Shown here: one piece after another, positions 18,709 to 27,529 of the stretch
Layout: each line of letters opens with the position of its first letter
Numbering within the stretch: position 1 is the stretch's first letter
Assembly (NCBI GenBank): GCA_022508345.1
Contig: JAFLVK010000001.1
Coordinates: forward strand, 533,841-597,840
Direction: 5' to 3'
Origin: Clostridiales bacterium
GTDB lineage: Bacteria; Bacillota; Clostridia; Christensenellales; CAG-314
Length of the DNA: 64,000 nucleotides
Translations under genes and position numbers: made by a program
The notes under the pieces: model-generated
The model's database searches: none
The model's input: only the letters and a program-made list of their open reading frames with translations
What the model was told of the DNA's origin: nothing

Positions 18709-20479
18709 GAGTGTAAAGGACAAAAATTATTCCGCAATAAAAACATTAAAACGTCTTGTTTGCGATATTAAACCCATTTTGTGGGCGATAGTTCTTGCCG
18801 GTGTAGTGTGCGTGGGCTCCGTTGTGCTGTCCGTTATTGCTCCGGAAATTGTCGGCAAAATCACCGACATTATCTACGACTACGGCATGAACAGCGTTCC
18901 TATCGACATGGACAATTTGCTCCGCTTGGCATTGATATTGCTGGCGGCTTATGGCGGATCGTGCGCGCTGTCTGCCTTGCGGGTAGTGCTCACAACCAAC
19001 ATCACATCGCGGTATTACACCAAGGGCTTGCGTATCCGTATCAGCGACAAGCTAACACGCTTGCCCGTCAGCTACATCGATGCAACCCCCAATGGCGAAT
19101 TGCTCTCCCGTATGATGAACGACGTGTCCAACATGTCCAACACAATCTATGTCATTATCGACACGCTGATTGACGGCTTTGTGCGCATCGTTATCATCAC
19201 CTACTTCATGTACACAATTCACTGGATGCTGGCTACCGCCGTTGTGGTTCTTGTTCCGCTGTCCATTGCGCTTGCGGCAGTTATATCCGCCAAGAGCGAA
19301 AAGAGCTGGCACGAATTTCGCAAGGTTAACGGCGAAATGTATGCGTTCGTCGAGGAGGACTTCACGGGCTTTGACACGGTCAAGGCGTTCAATTTGGAAG
19401 ACCGTCAACGCAAAATCTGCGACGACATTTCCGAAAATTACAGGCGCAAGATGCGTCGCGGTCATTTTCTGTCGGGACTCATTCAGCCGATAATTGCCTT
19501 CACCGACAACATCGCGTACGTTGCCGTGTGTATTGCTGGCGGTATCTTGGCAATCAACGGGGTGGTAAGCGTCGGCGACGTGGTGGAAATTATTTTGTTT
19601 GCCAAGATGTTTGCGGGGCCGCTTGAAAGTATCGCAAACGGCATGGGCACAATTCAGCACACGCTTGCCTGTGCAAACCGTGTTTATCAACTGCTGGATA
19701 TGCGCGAAATGGAGGTAACGACAGGTGCGGCGCCTACCGACGGCAAGGGTGAAGTGGAGTTTAGCCATGTAAGCTTCTCCTACGACAAGGTAAACCCGAT
19801 AATAAAAGATTTGAGCGTCACAGTGAAAGCTGGGCAAAAGGTGGCAATTGTTGGTCCTACCGGCGGTGGCAAAACTACTATTGTTAACCTGCTAATGCGC
19901 TTTTACGATGTGGACAGTGGCACAATCACTGTGGACGGCGTGGATATTTCCACAATGGACAGGGGGCAGCTGCGCTCAATGTTCGGCATGGTGTTGCAGG
20001 ATACGTGGCTGTTCAACGGCACAGTGTACGACAACATCGCCTACGGCAAGGCGAACGCCACGCGCGAAGAAGTGATAGCGGCAGCGAAAAAGGCACACGC
20101 CGACTACTTTATCTCAACGCTACCGCAGGGCTACGACACCGTGATAAACGAAGAAAGTACAAATATCAGCAGCGGGCAAAAGCAGCTACTTACCATTGCG
20201 CGCAGCTACTTGGCAAACCGCAAAATGCTGATACTGGACGAAGCAACCAGCAACGTCGACACCCGCACGGAAATACTCATTCAGCAGGCAATGGACGAGC
20301 TACTGCAAGGGCGCACAAGCTTTGTTATCGCGCACCGCCTATCGACAATTGTCAATGCGGATATTATCCTTGTTGTCAATAACGGCGAAGTGGTGGAACA
20401 GGGCACTCACAAGGAGCTCATGGCGAAAAACGGCTTTTACACCAAGATTTACAACAGCCAATACGAACTGCTGAAGTAA
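18701..20479 (+). CDS. ABC exporter half-transporter with consensus ATPase site
   Basis: This 592-residue partner of the preceding protein has six transmembrane helices and a canonical catalytic ATPase site: Walker A GPTGGGKTT, Walker B LILDEATSN with the catalytic Glu, and H-loop AHRLST. Its own signature motif is altered to NISSGQKQ. In an antiparallel heterodimer the active site would pair this Walker A/B with the intact NLSGGQ of the partner, as in BmrCD and TM287/288. The start at 18701 follows GGGAGGTGATATC and overlaps the upstream stop by eight bases. A drug or lipid export role is inferred. Confidence 0.9.
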   Translation: MSKSVKDKNYSAIKTLKRLVCDIKPILWAIVLAGVVCVGSVVLSVIAPEIVGKITDIIYDYGMNSVPIDMDNLLRLALILLAAYGGSCALSALRVVLTTNITSRYYTKGLRIRISDKLTRLPVSYIDATPNGELLSRMMNDVSNMSNTIYVIIDTLIDGFVRIVIITYFMYTIHWMLATAVVVLVPLSIALAAVISAKSEKSWHEFRKVNGEMYAFVEEDFTGFDTVKAFNLEDRQRKICDDISENYRRKMRRGHFLSGLIQPIIAFTDNIAYVAVCIAGGILAINGVVSVGDVVEIILFAKMFAGPLESIANGMGTIQHTLACANRVYQLLDMREMEVTTGAAPTDGKGEVEFSHVSFSYDKVNPIIKDLSVTVKAGQKVAIVGPTGGGKTTIVNLLMRFYDVDSGTITVDGVDISTMDRGQLRSMFGMVLQDTWLFNGTVYDNIAYGKANATREEVIAAAKKAHADYFISTLPQGYDTVINEESTNISSGQKQLLTIARSYLANRKMLILDEATSNVDTRTEILIQQAMDELLQGRTSFVIAHRLSTIVNADIILVVNNGEVVEQGTHKELMAKNGFYTKIYNSQYELLK

Positions 20480-20513
20480 TTTCCGTTTTTGAAAACACAA
20501 ATAAACATCAATC

Positions 20514-20542
20514 TGGCGCAGAACTTATTTCCGCGCCATTTT
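20514..20542 (+). terminator. Probable terminator of the ABC exporter operon
   Basis: TGGCGC (20514-20519) pairs with GCGCCA (20533-20538) and is followed by TTTTG. The stem is short, so it may be weak. The rest of the gap to 20752 is AT-rich, with TATAAT at 20665-20670 and again at 20729-20734 as possible -10 elements; I see no gene in it. Confidence 0.5.
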
Positions 20543-20752
20543 GTTACCTTTCTTGCCGTCAAAAATGGACAAAATCCGCTTAAAACTGACTGTTTCCACT
20601 AATTAATTCTACAAAATATACAAAATTTTCACATTTTACTTAACTTTTTTGTATTAGGCTAGTATATAATTACAGTTATATCAATTTTATAAAGAAATTA
20701 ATTGAGAAACTATTTGTGAAAAAGAAAGTATAATATAATGCAGGGGAAAAAG

Positions 20753-22906
20753 ATGGCAAAACGTAAATTTTCGATTTTGATTTCGGCAGTATGCTTTTTA
20801 CTGGTTCTAATTATGGTGTGCGGATGCAGTGTCATTTACAGTGGAAGCAATGACGGCAACAATCAAAGTGGAAGCAATGACAGTAATACATCAAGTGACA
20901 GTAACGGCAACGGAAATAGTAATGATGCAACTTCTTACAAGCTTACGGTACAAGATTCCAACGGGTACATAATAGAAGATTTGCAAGATCAATACAAAGC
21001 CGGTGAGGAAGTAACCGTCAAGACAGTTATGTTGGAAGATGTAGATTTGGGTGCATACTTGGACGGTGTTTTCCTGGGCTTTGGAGCAAAAGTTAGCAGA
21101 AAAATCGATTCACAATGGCAATTCATTTGGGAATTCTATTTCACAATGCCAGCTCACAATGCCGTTTTGAGTTTCGGTATCCCCGACGGATTGACAAGAA
21201 AAGGAATTGTTTTGGATGAAGATATACAACAAGAAATAAAAACCGCCGTTGTCAATACGTATAGCAGCGACACGGATCCGTTTACCGAGGATGATGTATC
21301 GTTACGTTGCTATGGCGCATTTGACGGCGTGTATGTACTCTTTATTGATGTTCCATGTTTTTGTTATACACAAGCCATCAAAGAGAAAGTAATTGCAGGC
21401 GTGAATTTTGTTTACTGTGATGGACAGTCGATGTACGTTTATTGCGACGGTGCGTTTTACACTATCTCCCAAGCATACGATAACGGTATTCTCTCTTACG
21501 ACAACCTGCTGACGACGCAGCAGAATTACAAAGCATGCAACACTTTGCTATATAAAGCAGAAGAGGGACACGGAAAGAACAATGATGCAACTTCTTACAA
21601 GCTTACGGTGCGAGATTCCAACGGGTACATAATAGAAGATTTGCAAGATCAATACAAAGCCGGTGAGGAAGTAACCGTCAAGACAGTTATGTTGGAAGAT
21701 GTAGATTTAGGTGCATACTTGGACGGTGTTTTTCTGGGCTTTGGAGCAAAAGTTAGCACAAAAATCGATTCACAATGGCAATTCATTTGGGAATTCTATT
21801 TCACAATGCCAGCTCACAATGCTGTTTTGAGCTTTGGTATCCCCGACGGATTGACAAGAAACGGCATTGTTTTGGATGAAGATACACAACAAGAAATAAA
21901 AACTGCCTTTGTCAATGTACACAGCAATGACCCCTATCCTGTGTACGAGGAAGATATTTCTTCATTACGTTGTTATGGCGCATTTGACGGCGTTTACGTA
22001 CTTTTTGTTGATGTTTTGACATGGGGACATTTTGGTTCTGTAACATCAGATGTCATTGCAGGTGTAGAATTCATTTATTCTAATACGCATACTATGGTTG
22101 TCTATGCACATGATGCATTTTACACAATCTCCCAAGCATACGATAACGGTATACTCTCTTACGACAACCTGCTGACAACGCAGCAGAATTACAAAGCATG
22201 CCGCACAGGGTTATATAGAGAAGAAGGCAACGGAAATAGTAATGATGCAACTTCTTACAAACTTACGGTGCAAGATTTCAACGGGTACATAATTGAAGAT
22301 TTGCAAGATCAATACAAAGCCGGTGAGGAAGTAACCGTCAAGACAGTTATGTTGGAAGATGTAGATTTGGGTGTTTACTTAGACGGTGTTTTCCTGGGCT
22401 TTGGCGAAAAAGTTAGCAGAAAAATCGATTCACAATGGCAATTCATTTGGGAATTTTATTTCATTATGCCGGATCATGATGCCGTTTTGAGTTTCGGTAT
22501 CCCCGATGGATTGACAAGAAAAGGAATTGTTTTGGATGAAGATATACAACAAGAAATAAAAACCGCCTTTTACAATACATATGTAAATAAATACCCCGAC
22601 TTGCCTTTTGAACAACTCTCTTTGCGTTGTTACGGCGCATTTGACGGTGTGTATGTAATATTCGAGGACGGAATTTGGTGTCGTACTGAGGCAGTTAAAA
22701 GTGAGGTTATTGCAGGGGTGAGATTTGTTTATCCTAACGGACTCAAGATGACAGTGTATTGCGACGGTGCATTTTACACACTCTCCGAAGCATACGAGAA
22801 CGGTATTCTCTCTTACGACAACCTGTTGACGACGCAACAAACTTACAAAGCATGTAACGGATCTCTACATAGAGAAGATACAGGTTATCCTCGACCCATC
22901 GATTAA
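20753..22906 (+). CDS. Lipoprotein built from three ~220-residue repeats
   Basis: The protein has 717 residues. A lipoprotein signal ends in MVCGC (lipidated Cys25), followed by a Ser/Asn/Gly-rich linker and three repeats whose DNA starts at 20924, 21584 and 22244, exactly 660 bases apart. Each repeat has a conserved front half (from SYKLTVQDSNGYIIEDLQDQ through FGIPDGLTRKG) and a more variable back half ending in GILSYDNLLTTQQ. The front half resembles bacterial surface beta-repeats; the back half contains RCYGAFDGVYV and YCDGAFYT. No enzyme motif is seen. An upstream ATG at 20738 is possible, but AGGGGA before 20753 favours the shorter form. It is probably a surface-exposed adhesin or binding protein. 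Confidence 0.75.
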   Translation: MAKRKFSILISAVCFLLVLIMVCGCSVIYSGSNDGNNQSGSNDSNTSSDSNGNGNSNDATSYKLTVQDSNGYIIEDLQDQYKAGEEVTVKTVMLEDVDLGAYLDGVFLGFGAKVSRKIDSQWQFIWEFYFTMPAHNAVLSFGIPDGLTRKGIVLDEDIQQEIKTAVVNTYSSDTDPFTEDDVSLRCYGAFDGVYVLFIDVPCFCYTQAIKEKVIAGVNFVYCDGQSMYVYCDGAFYTISQAYDNGILSYDNLLTTQQNYKACNTLLYKAEEGHGKNNDATSYKLTVRDSNGYIIEDLQDQYKAGEEVTVKTVMLEDVDLGAYLDGVFLGFGAKVSTKIDSQWQFIWEFYFTMPAHNAVLSFGIPDGLTRNGIVLDEDTQQEIKTAFVNVHSNDPYPVYEEDISSLRCYGAFDGVYVLFVDVLTWGHFGSVTSDVIAGVEFIYSNTHTMVVYAHDAFYTISQAYDNGILSYDNLLTTQQNYKACRTGLYREEGNGNSNDATSYKLTVQDFNGYIIEDLQDQYKAGEEVTVKTVMLEDVDLGVYLDGVFLGFGEKVSRKIDSQWQFIWEFYFIMPDHDAVLSFGIPDGLTRKGIVLDEDIQQEIKTAFYNTYVNKYPDLPFEQLSLRCYGAFDGVYVIFEDGIWCRTEAVKSEVIAGVRFVYPNGLKMTVYCDGAFYTLSEAYENGILSYDNLLTTQQTYKACNGSLHREDTGYPRPID

Positions 22907-22927
22907 GAATAAATTTGTAATTAACTA

Positions 22928-22953
22928 GGGTGGGATTTTTCCCACCCTTTTTT
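22928..22953 (+). terminator. Intrinsic terminator
   Basis: GGGTGGG (22928-22934) pairs perfectly with CCCACCC (22941-22947) across a 6-base loop. Six T follow. Confidence 0.9.
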
Positions 22954-23090
22954 ATTTGCGTTATTGTATATTAAATCATATTTTTTAAGAAAATTTTTTG
23001 AAAGAACTTAACATATTTGAAGATCGAACAGTATATACAGCGACAACATTTTGCTAATTATTTTGTCAATAAAAAAAAGGAGTATATACA

Positions 23091-24887
23091 ATGAAAAAGA
23101 AGTACATAAGCTTATTTTTTTGTCTTGTCTTTGTCTTAACTTTGTGTTTTACAACGCAAAGCATAGCAATGGCACAAGAAAGTGACGAAGAAAAGATTTA
23201 CTGTGAGATCGACGAAAATACAGATTTTGCAGATGACACGATAATGGTTGTGTTAACGAACAAGGTTAGCTTGTCAGCAAAAAAATATACTGCAGCTGAC
23301 TTTGCGGAAATTTCTTGCATAGAAGTAGTTGATTTAACAGAAGAACTTTGGCAAAGGGTTATTAACCACCAACACTCTGTTGATTGCAATCCCGAACGCG
23401 AAACTAAAGCAGAGACCTTTAATAGAATATTGAAGTTAACTATTTCCAATTCGGGCAAGACAAATGTTGTTGATGACATAATAAAGCTGGAAAAGAGAAA
23501 CGATGTTAAGGCGGCTGAGCCGAATTATATTATTGCCAGCGCAGCTACTAGCCCTGATGATATGCTTATAGAAAAACAATGGGGTCTAGACAAAATCAAT
23601 TTATTTGATGCTTGGGATATAGAAACAGGCAATGCTAATGTGCTTGTAGGAGTTGTTGATACCGGTATTGACATTTCGCATCCTGATTTAGTTAATAGGG
23701 TAAACACAAGTTTAAGTAAAGATTTTTCAAGCGAATCAGATAAATATGAAAACAATCCATTCGAAGATAATGATGGGCATGGTACTCATGTTGCGGGAAT
23801 TATAGGTGCGGAACCCAACAATGGCACAGGAGTAGCTGGGGTTTGCTGGAATGTTAGCCTTGTTTCACTAAAGGTAACCAATGGGGATTCAACATATTAT
23901 AGAGATAAGGTTGCTCAAGCAATTCAATATGCCGCATTAAACGATATATCCATATTAAACATAAGCCATGGGTTGGGCTACAGCTATTCTCTGAAAGAAT
24001 CAGTAGAAAATTATCCCGGATTAGTAGTATGTAGTGCAGGTAATAATGATGTAGACATTGATCAAGCGGGAAACTACAAGTACCCTGCAAGTTATACATA
24101 TGACAATGTCCTAACAGTTGGTGCTTCAACTTCATCTGATGAAAAAGCAGATTTCTCTAATTATGGCAAAGAAAATGTCGATATTTTTGCGCCAGGGGAG
24201 AAAATTGCCTCTACTATACCTCTCAATGACGAATATTATGATGGATATTGTTATATGTCAGGCACATCTATGGCGGCGCCCTTTGTGGCTGGGGTTGCGG
24301 CATTGGTTTTATCTCATAATGATACACTAACCGCGAAGGAAATAAAAGACGTAATTCTCAACAACTGCGATAAAGTAGGCGCGCTTAACGGATATTGTGT
24401 AACTAACGGCAGGTTAAATGCGTATAAAGCGCTAAACAATTCGCATAATTATCAATGTAGTTATAAAAATAATACAACTCATACGAAATACTGCAAATGC
24501 GGATATTCTGTAGATATGGGACATTTATTTGTCGATCATATATGTGTTGAATGTGGGTATTACAGTGGAAAGCATTATTACAATTCAAGCTACACTTGGT
24601 TAAATTACAGGAAGCATCAGGCAATGTGTATGTGCGGTGCTTCAACGAGTCAAGCCCATGCTGTATCTTCAGACGCGTTTGACTTTGGCTCTTCCTACAG
24701 TACTTGCTTACTGTGTGGTGGCCCTGCTGATAGAGGAATCGTCAAGGATGATGCAACATCCAAAATTCATCTTGTTACTGGAAACGGAAGCTATGTATTG
24801 CCAAACGGCGTAATTGTGCTTGTTGATGAAGATATCGGAGCATATCTCAACGGAACGCTAACATTCATTAGTGGTAACGCAAACTAA
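23091..24887 (+). CDS. Secreted subtilisin-like serine protease (S8) with Cys-rich tail
   Basis: The protein has 598 residues, with a signal peptide (about 1-29), a propeptide ending near AAEPNYI (142-148), and an S8 catalytic domain. The triad is Asp190 (VVDTGID), His230 (DGHGTHVAG) and Ser393 (GTSMAAP), with oxyanion Asn318 (SAGNND). After about residue 450 comes a tail with repeated Cys pairs (CKCGY, CVECGY, CMCGA, CLLCGG) resembling zinc ribbons, then a final beta segment with a GAYLNGTLTF motif similar to GAYLDGVFLGF in the upstream repeat lipoprotein. Ribosome binding site AAAAGGAG. Substrate unknown; one option is processing of neighbouring surface proteins. Confidence 0.93.
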   Translation: MKKKYISLFFCLVFVLTLCFTTQSIAMAQESDEEKIYCEIDENTDFADDTIMVVLTNKVSLSAKKYTAADFAEISCIEVVDLTEELWQRVINHQHSVDCNPERETKAETFNRILKLTISNSGKTNVVDDIIKLEKRNDVKAAEPNYIIASAATSPDDMLIEKQWGLDKINLFDAWDIETGNANVLVGVVDTGIDISHPDLVNRVNTSLSKDFSSESDKYENNPFEDNDGHGTHVAGIIGAEPNNGTGVAGVCWNVSLVSLKVTNGDSTYYRDKVAQAIQYAALNDISILNISHGLGYSYSLKESVENYPGLVVCSAGNNDVDIDQAGNYKYPASYTYDNVLTVGASTSSDEKADFSNYGKENVDIFAPGEKIASTIPLNDEYYDGYCYMSGTSMAAPFVAGVAALVLSHNDTLTAKEIKDVILNNCDKVGALNGYCVTNGRLNAYKALNNSHNYQCSYKNNTTHTKYCKCGYSVDMGHLFVDHICVECGYYSGKHYYNSSYTWLNYRKHQAMCMCGASTSQAHAVSSDAFDFGSSYSTCLLCGGPADRGIVKDDATSKIHLVTGNGSYVLPNGVIVLVDEDIGAYLNGTLTFISGNAN

Positions 24888-24904
24888 AGCATTTTGTTTT
24901 GACT

Positions 24905-24940
24905 GCCACTGCGGCACGTGTTTGCTGCAGTGGCTTTCTG
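24905..24940 (+). terminator. Terminator after the S8 protease gene
   Basis: GCCACTGC (24905-24912) pairs with GCAGTGGC (24927-24934), followed by TTTCTGTT. A TATAAT at about 25010 then marks a likely promoter for the sigma-factor gene. Confidence 0.7.
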
Positions 24941-25086
24941 TTAAAATTTGTAGAAGAAATTTGCGCAAAGAATGGATAAAAGTATTTTCAAACTCAACAA
25001 AACTGTGATATAATAAAAAACAATACAAAAGATAAAAGATATCCAAAAATATCTTGAAGCACACAAGAGAGGCACAAAAGCAGTAA

Positions 25087-25620
25087 ATGTCGTATTTTGG
25101 AGAAGACATAAATCAATATTTAATTGCTTTCAAAAATGGAGATAAGTCGCAGTTCGACACGTTTTTTAACAAGTACCATGATTATTTTTTGTCATGGGCT
25201 GTTTATTATCTTGTCAACAAAGATAACAGAGAAGACGTGATTTCCGAGACTTATTTCAAGATTTGTAAGTATATTTATTCCTTCAATTCCAAAGAAGACG
25301 GTTACAATTGGATAATTAGAATAATTCAAAACACTGCCCGAACCATAAACAAAAAGGAATTACGATGCAAAACAGTTGATATAGACAGTATTTATTTGAC
25401 TGAGGGGCATGATCCTTATTCGGAAGTGGATATCAAAATAGACTTGGATAGACTGTTTAAAAACAAAGATTTCACCAATTACGTTATTGCTGTGCTGTCC
25501 TTCCGCAAAGGTAGAACGCAGGAAGAAATTGCCGACATGCTCGGTATATCCAAATCGGCAGTTTGCCAGCGAATGAGTAAAATTCGCGAAGTTGTGGAAA
25601 ATTATTCAAAAAAGAACTAA
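25087..25620 (+). CDS. ECF-type RNA polymerase sigma factor
   Basis: The protein has 177 residues. Region 2 spans about 12-75 (FDTFFNKYHDYFLSWAVYYL and EDVISETYFKICKY). Region 4 spans about 125-170, with the helix-turn-helix TQEEIADMLGISKSAVCQR. There is no sigma-3 domain, as expected for group 4 (ECF) sigma factors. No convincing ribosome binding site is seen within ten bases of the ATG, and an in-frame stop lies directly before it, so translation may be weak or controlled. It is followed on the same strand by a secreted papain-fold protein and a membrane protein with a cytoplasmic N-terminus, probably its anti-sigma factor. Confidence 0.88.
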   Translation: MSYFGEDINQYLIAFKNGDKSQFDTFFNKYHDYFLSWAVYYLVNKDNREDVISETYFKICKYIYSFNSKEDGYNWIIRIIQNTARTINKKELRCKTVDIDSIYLTEGHDPYSEVDIKIDLDRLFKNKDFTNYVIAVLSFRKGRTQEEIADMLGISKSAVCQRMSKIREVVENYSKKN

Positions 25621-25676
25621 ACATTTTTGCGTCTGACGCGGTATAAGTAGTAAAACATTACAAAGGAGAAATTTTT

Positions 25677-26489
25677 ATGAAAAAACTAATGTATTTTGCA
25701 CTTATACTGATACTGATTGCAGGCGTTACTGTTTTTGGCGCTTGGTCTCCGATACAAGCGGAAGAAACAGAACTGCGATACGCCGATGCGCCGTTGGTAT
25801 CTAAAATTGCAGATATAACAACGTACTTCACATCAAAAGATATAACAGAGGAAGGTAGAACTGCTGGCGGTGCGCCAACATTTGTTGCATCGGGATTAAC
25901 AAACGCTTGCGGACCGGTTGCTGGCGCGGAGATAGTTGCTTTTTACGATAAGTATTACCCGAATTTAATTCCCGGTTGGGATTCATATTATCCCGCAACA
26001 GGTAAATACCGTTCGCAAAATGGTACATATATCACCCCTGTATTGCAAGACCTTTACACCCTAATGAAAACCAATGATGGTGGCGACGGTGTAACGGAGG
26101 CCAATTTTAAGAGCGGTCTGCAAACATATTTTACCAATCACGGTTATTCAGCAAGTTTTTCAAGTGTCAAGAGTGGTGGTACTTTGAATTTCAGCTCATG
26201 CAAAACAGCGGTAGATAGCAACAAAGTTATTGTGCTGTTTACAACACCAGGTGAAATATATAAGTTATATGAATATAGTGATCATGATTTTTTAGACTCG
26301 TATAGTATAGCAGGAAATCATATTATGATAGCCTACGGTTATCTGCAAATAAAGTATTACAATGGTTCCAGTTTGATACGCACCGATACATTCTTGGAAG
26401 TTGCAACGGGACTTTCTACAGTAAGCACAGGTTATTACTTGGTAAATTCAACAAATCTTGAAGCTGCTTACGTAGTCAATGTAAATTAA
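25677..26489 (+). CDS. Secreted C39-like cysteine-peptidase-fold protein
   Basis: The protein has 270 residues, with a signal peptide of about 28 residues (cleavage near IQA-EE). The motif TNACGPVAGAEIVAFYDKYY (Cys78) and the later AGNHIMIAYGY (His215) match the Cys and His blocks of C39-like papain-fold peptidases. Asn or Asp residues downstream could complete a triad. It sits between a sigma-factor gene and a membrane-protein gene, with only eight bases to the latter, and has an AAAGGAG ribosome binding site. I infer an exported protease or a sensor with a protease fold; the substrate is unknown. Confidence 0.65.
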   Translation: MKKLMYFALILILIAGVTVFGAWSPIQAEETELRYADAPLVSKIADITTYFTSKDITEEGRTAGGAPTFVASGLTNACGPVAGAEIVAFYDKYYPNLIPGWDSYYPATGKYRSQNGTYITPVLQDLYTLMKTNDGGDGVTEANFKSGLQTYFTNHGYSASFSSVKSGGTLNFSSCKTAVDSNKVIVLFTTPGEIYKLYEYSDHDFLDSYSIAGNHIMIAYGYLQIKYYNGSSLIRTDTFLEVATGLSTVSTGYYLVNSTNLEAAYVVNVN

Positions 26490-26497
26490 GGAGAAAG

Positions 26498-27205
26498 ATG
26501 ACAGAAAAAGATATTCAAAAAATATCAGAACAATATAAGGACGAGAAGACTCCTCTGTATAAAAAAATCCACGAACGTGTGGAAGACATGATTGTGCAGC
26601 AAGCACGCAAAAGGAAGAGAATTAAAACCTTTTACAAAACTTTTCCGGTTGCGTTGGCTATGGTTCTTGTCATATCTCTTGCAATTGTTTTGCCAATCGT
26701 GCTACAACCAAATGAGACGACACCGGGAGGAGCCCCCTCTATTTGGTACAGCGATTCGGACATAACATCACAGCCGCTTCCGACGGGTGACACTCTCAAA
26801 AAATATGTCGCCGAGAACAATGAGTCTTTTTTGTATATTGATATGTATGAGGTAGCAGAAGATATTGATACGCAAAGATACTACAAAAAAGATGATGAAA
26901 GCATAACGGTTTATTTGCAGGAGACATTTACGCATACTGAAACAGGGTATTTTATCCGCCTCACAGTCAAGAAAAACAATATAATCGTGGAGTCATTAGA
27001 TAATGAAATCAATGAACCGCAGACATTAAGCGTAAATAACGTAACAGTGTATTACGGAATAACTAGGCAGGATGCAATTGCACAATTTGAGTATGACGGA
27101 TACAAATACTATTTAGGGTTTGCCGATATTGACGAATATTTTACTGTCGAATTTATTGCTGAAATCATTTCCAATATGTTTGGTACACAACAAGCTGTTG
27201 CATAA
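26498..27205 (+). CDS. Single-pass membrane protein, candidate anti-sigma factor
   Basis: The protein has 235 residues. A charged cytoplasmic N-terminus (1-47, basic at its end: QARKRKRIK) is followed by one transmembrane helix (about 49-70) and an acidic outer domain of about 160 residues. There is no HxxxCxxC zinc anti-sigma motif. The topology and the position behind an ECF sigma gene are those of anti-sigma factors, and no better family is recognised. Ribosome binding site AAGGAGAAAG. The gene end folds into a hairpin whose loop is the stop codon. Confidence 0.6.
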   Translation: MTEKDIQKISEQYKDEKTPLYKKIHERVEDMIVQQARKRKRIKTFYKTFPVALAMVLVISLAIVLPIVLQPNETTPGGAPSIWYSDSDITSQPLPTGDTLKKYVAENNESFLYIDMYEVAEDIDTQRYYKKDDESITVYLQETFTHTETGYFIRLTVKKNNIIVESLDNEINEPQTLSVNNVTVYYGITRQDAIAQFEYDGYKYYLGFADIDEYFTVEFIAEIISNMFGTQQAVA

Positions 27206-27219
27206 TGCAGCAGCTTGTT
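27189..27219 (+). terminator. Hairpin spanning the stop codon
   Basis: AACAAGCTGTTGCA (27189-27202) pairs with TGCAGCAGCTTGTT (27206-27219), with one G-U pair and a three-base loop that is the TAA stop. Only a short TTT follows, so it may act as an mRNA 3' stabiliser rather than a strong terminator. Confidence 0.55.
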
Positions 27220-27295
27220 TGCTACTAACAGCAACATTTAAAAGGTGTTTAGCTGCTGTTTTAATTAAGATATAAAAACATATTTAAAAAACAAT

Positions 27296-27324
27296 TTGAC
27301 ACTTAGCAATTTGCTTGATATAAT
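27296..27324 (+). promoter_or_regulatory. Perfect consensus promoter of the tRNA-Ser locus
   Basis: TTGACA (27296-27301) and TATAAT (27319-27324) match the sigma-A consensus fully and are 17 bases apart. Transcription should start near 27331 and run through a tRNA-like fragment into tRNA-Ser(UGA). Confidence 0.85.
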
Positions 27325-27440
27325 AGTGTAGCATGAACAACTGAATATGGAGGCGTATTTCGTTCTAACGAGCGCAGCGGTCTTGTAAGGAGCGCTTGCG
27401 CGACGGAATAGCGATTGCTTGCCAAGGGCACAATCGCGTC

Positions 27441-27489
27441 AAACCGTTTGGGTGCAATCCCACGGGCTCAAATACCTCCATTTCCGCCA
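27441..27489 (+). pseudogene. Degenerate 3' half of a tRNA-Ser
   Basis: From AAACCGTTTGGGTGCAA to TTTCCGCCA this segment follows the 3' half of the intact tRNA-Ser 130 bases downstream. The T-loop TTCGAAT has become CTCAAAT, the T-stem no longer pairs, and no matching 5' acceptor strand exists. The preceding AGCGGTCTTG (27376-27385) matches the 5' side of the anticodon arm, so the arm looks split by about 55 unrelated bases. It is either a decayed tRNA or an old attachment-site scar. Confidence 0.6.
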
Positions 27490-27529
27490 CAACGGAGCAC
27501 ACATGCGAAACAAAAACTTAATAACATAC

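Noticed and set aside
27350..27440. Group I intron in the anticodon loop of the first tRNA-like element
   Set aside because: The interrupting segment is only about 55 bases, far too short for a group I intron, and the tRNA body around it is itself degenerate.
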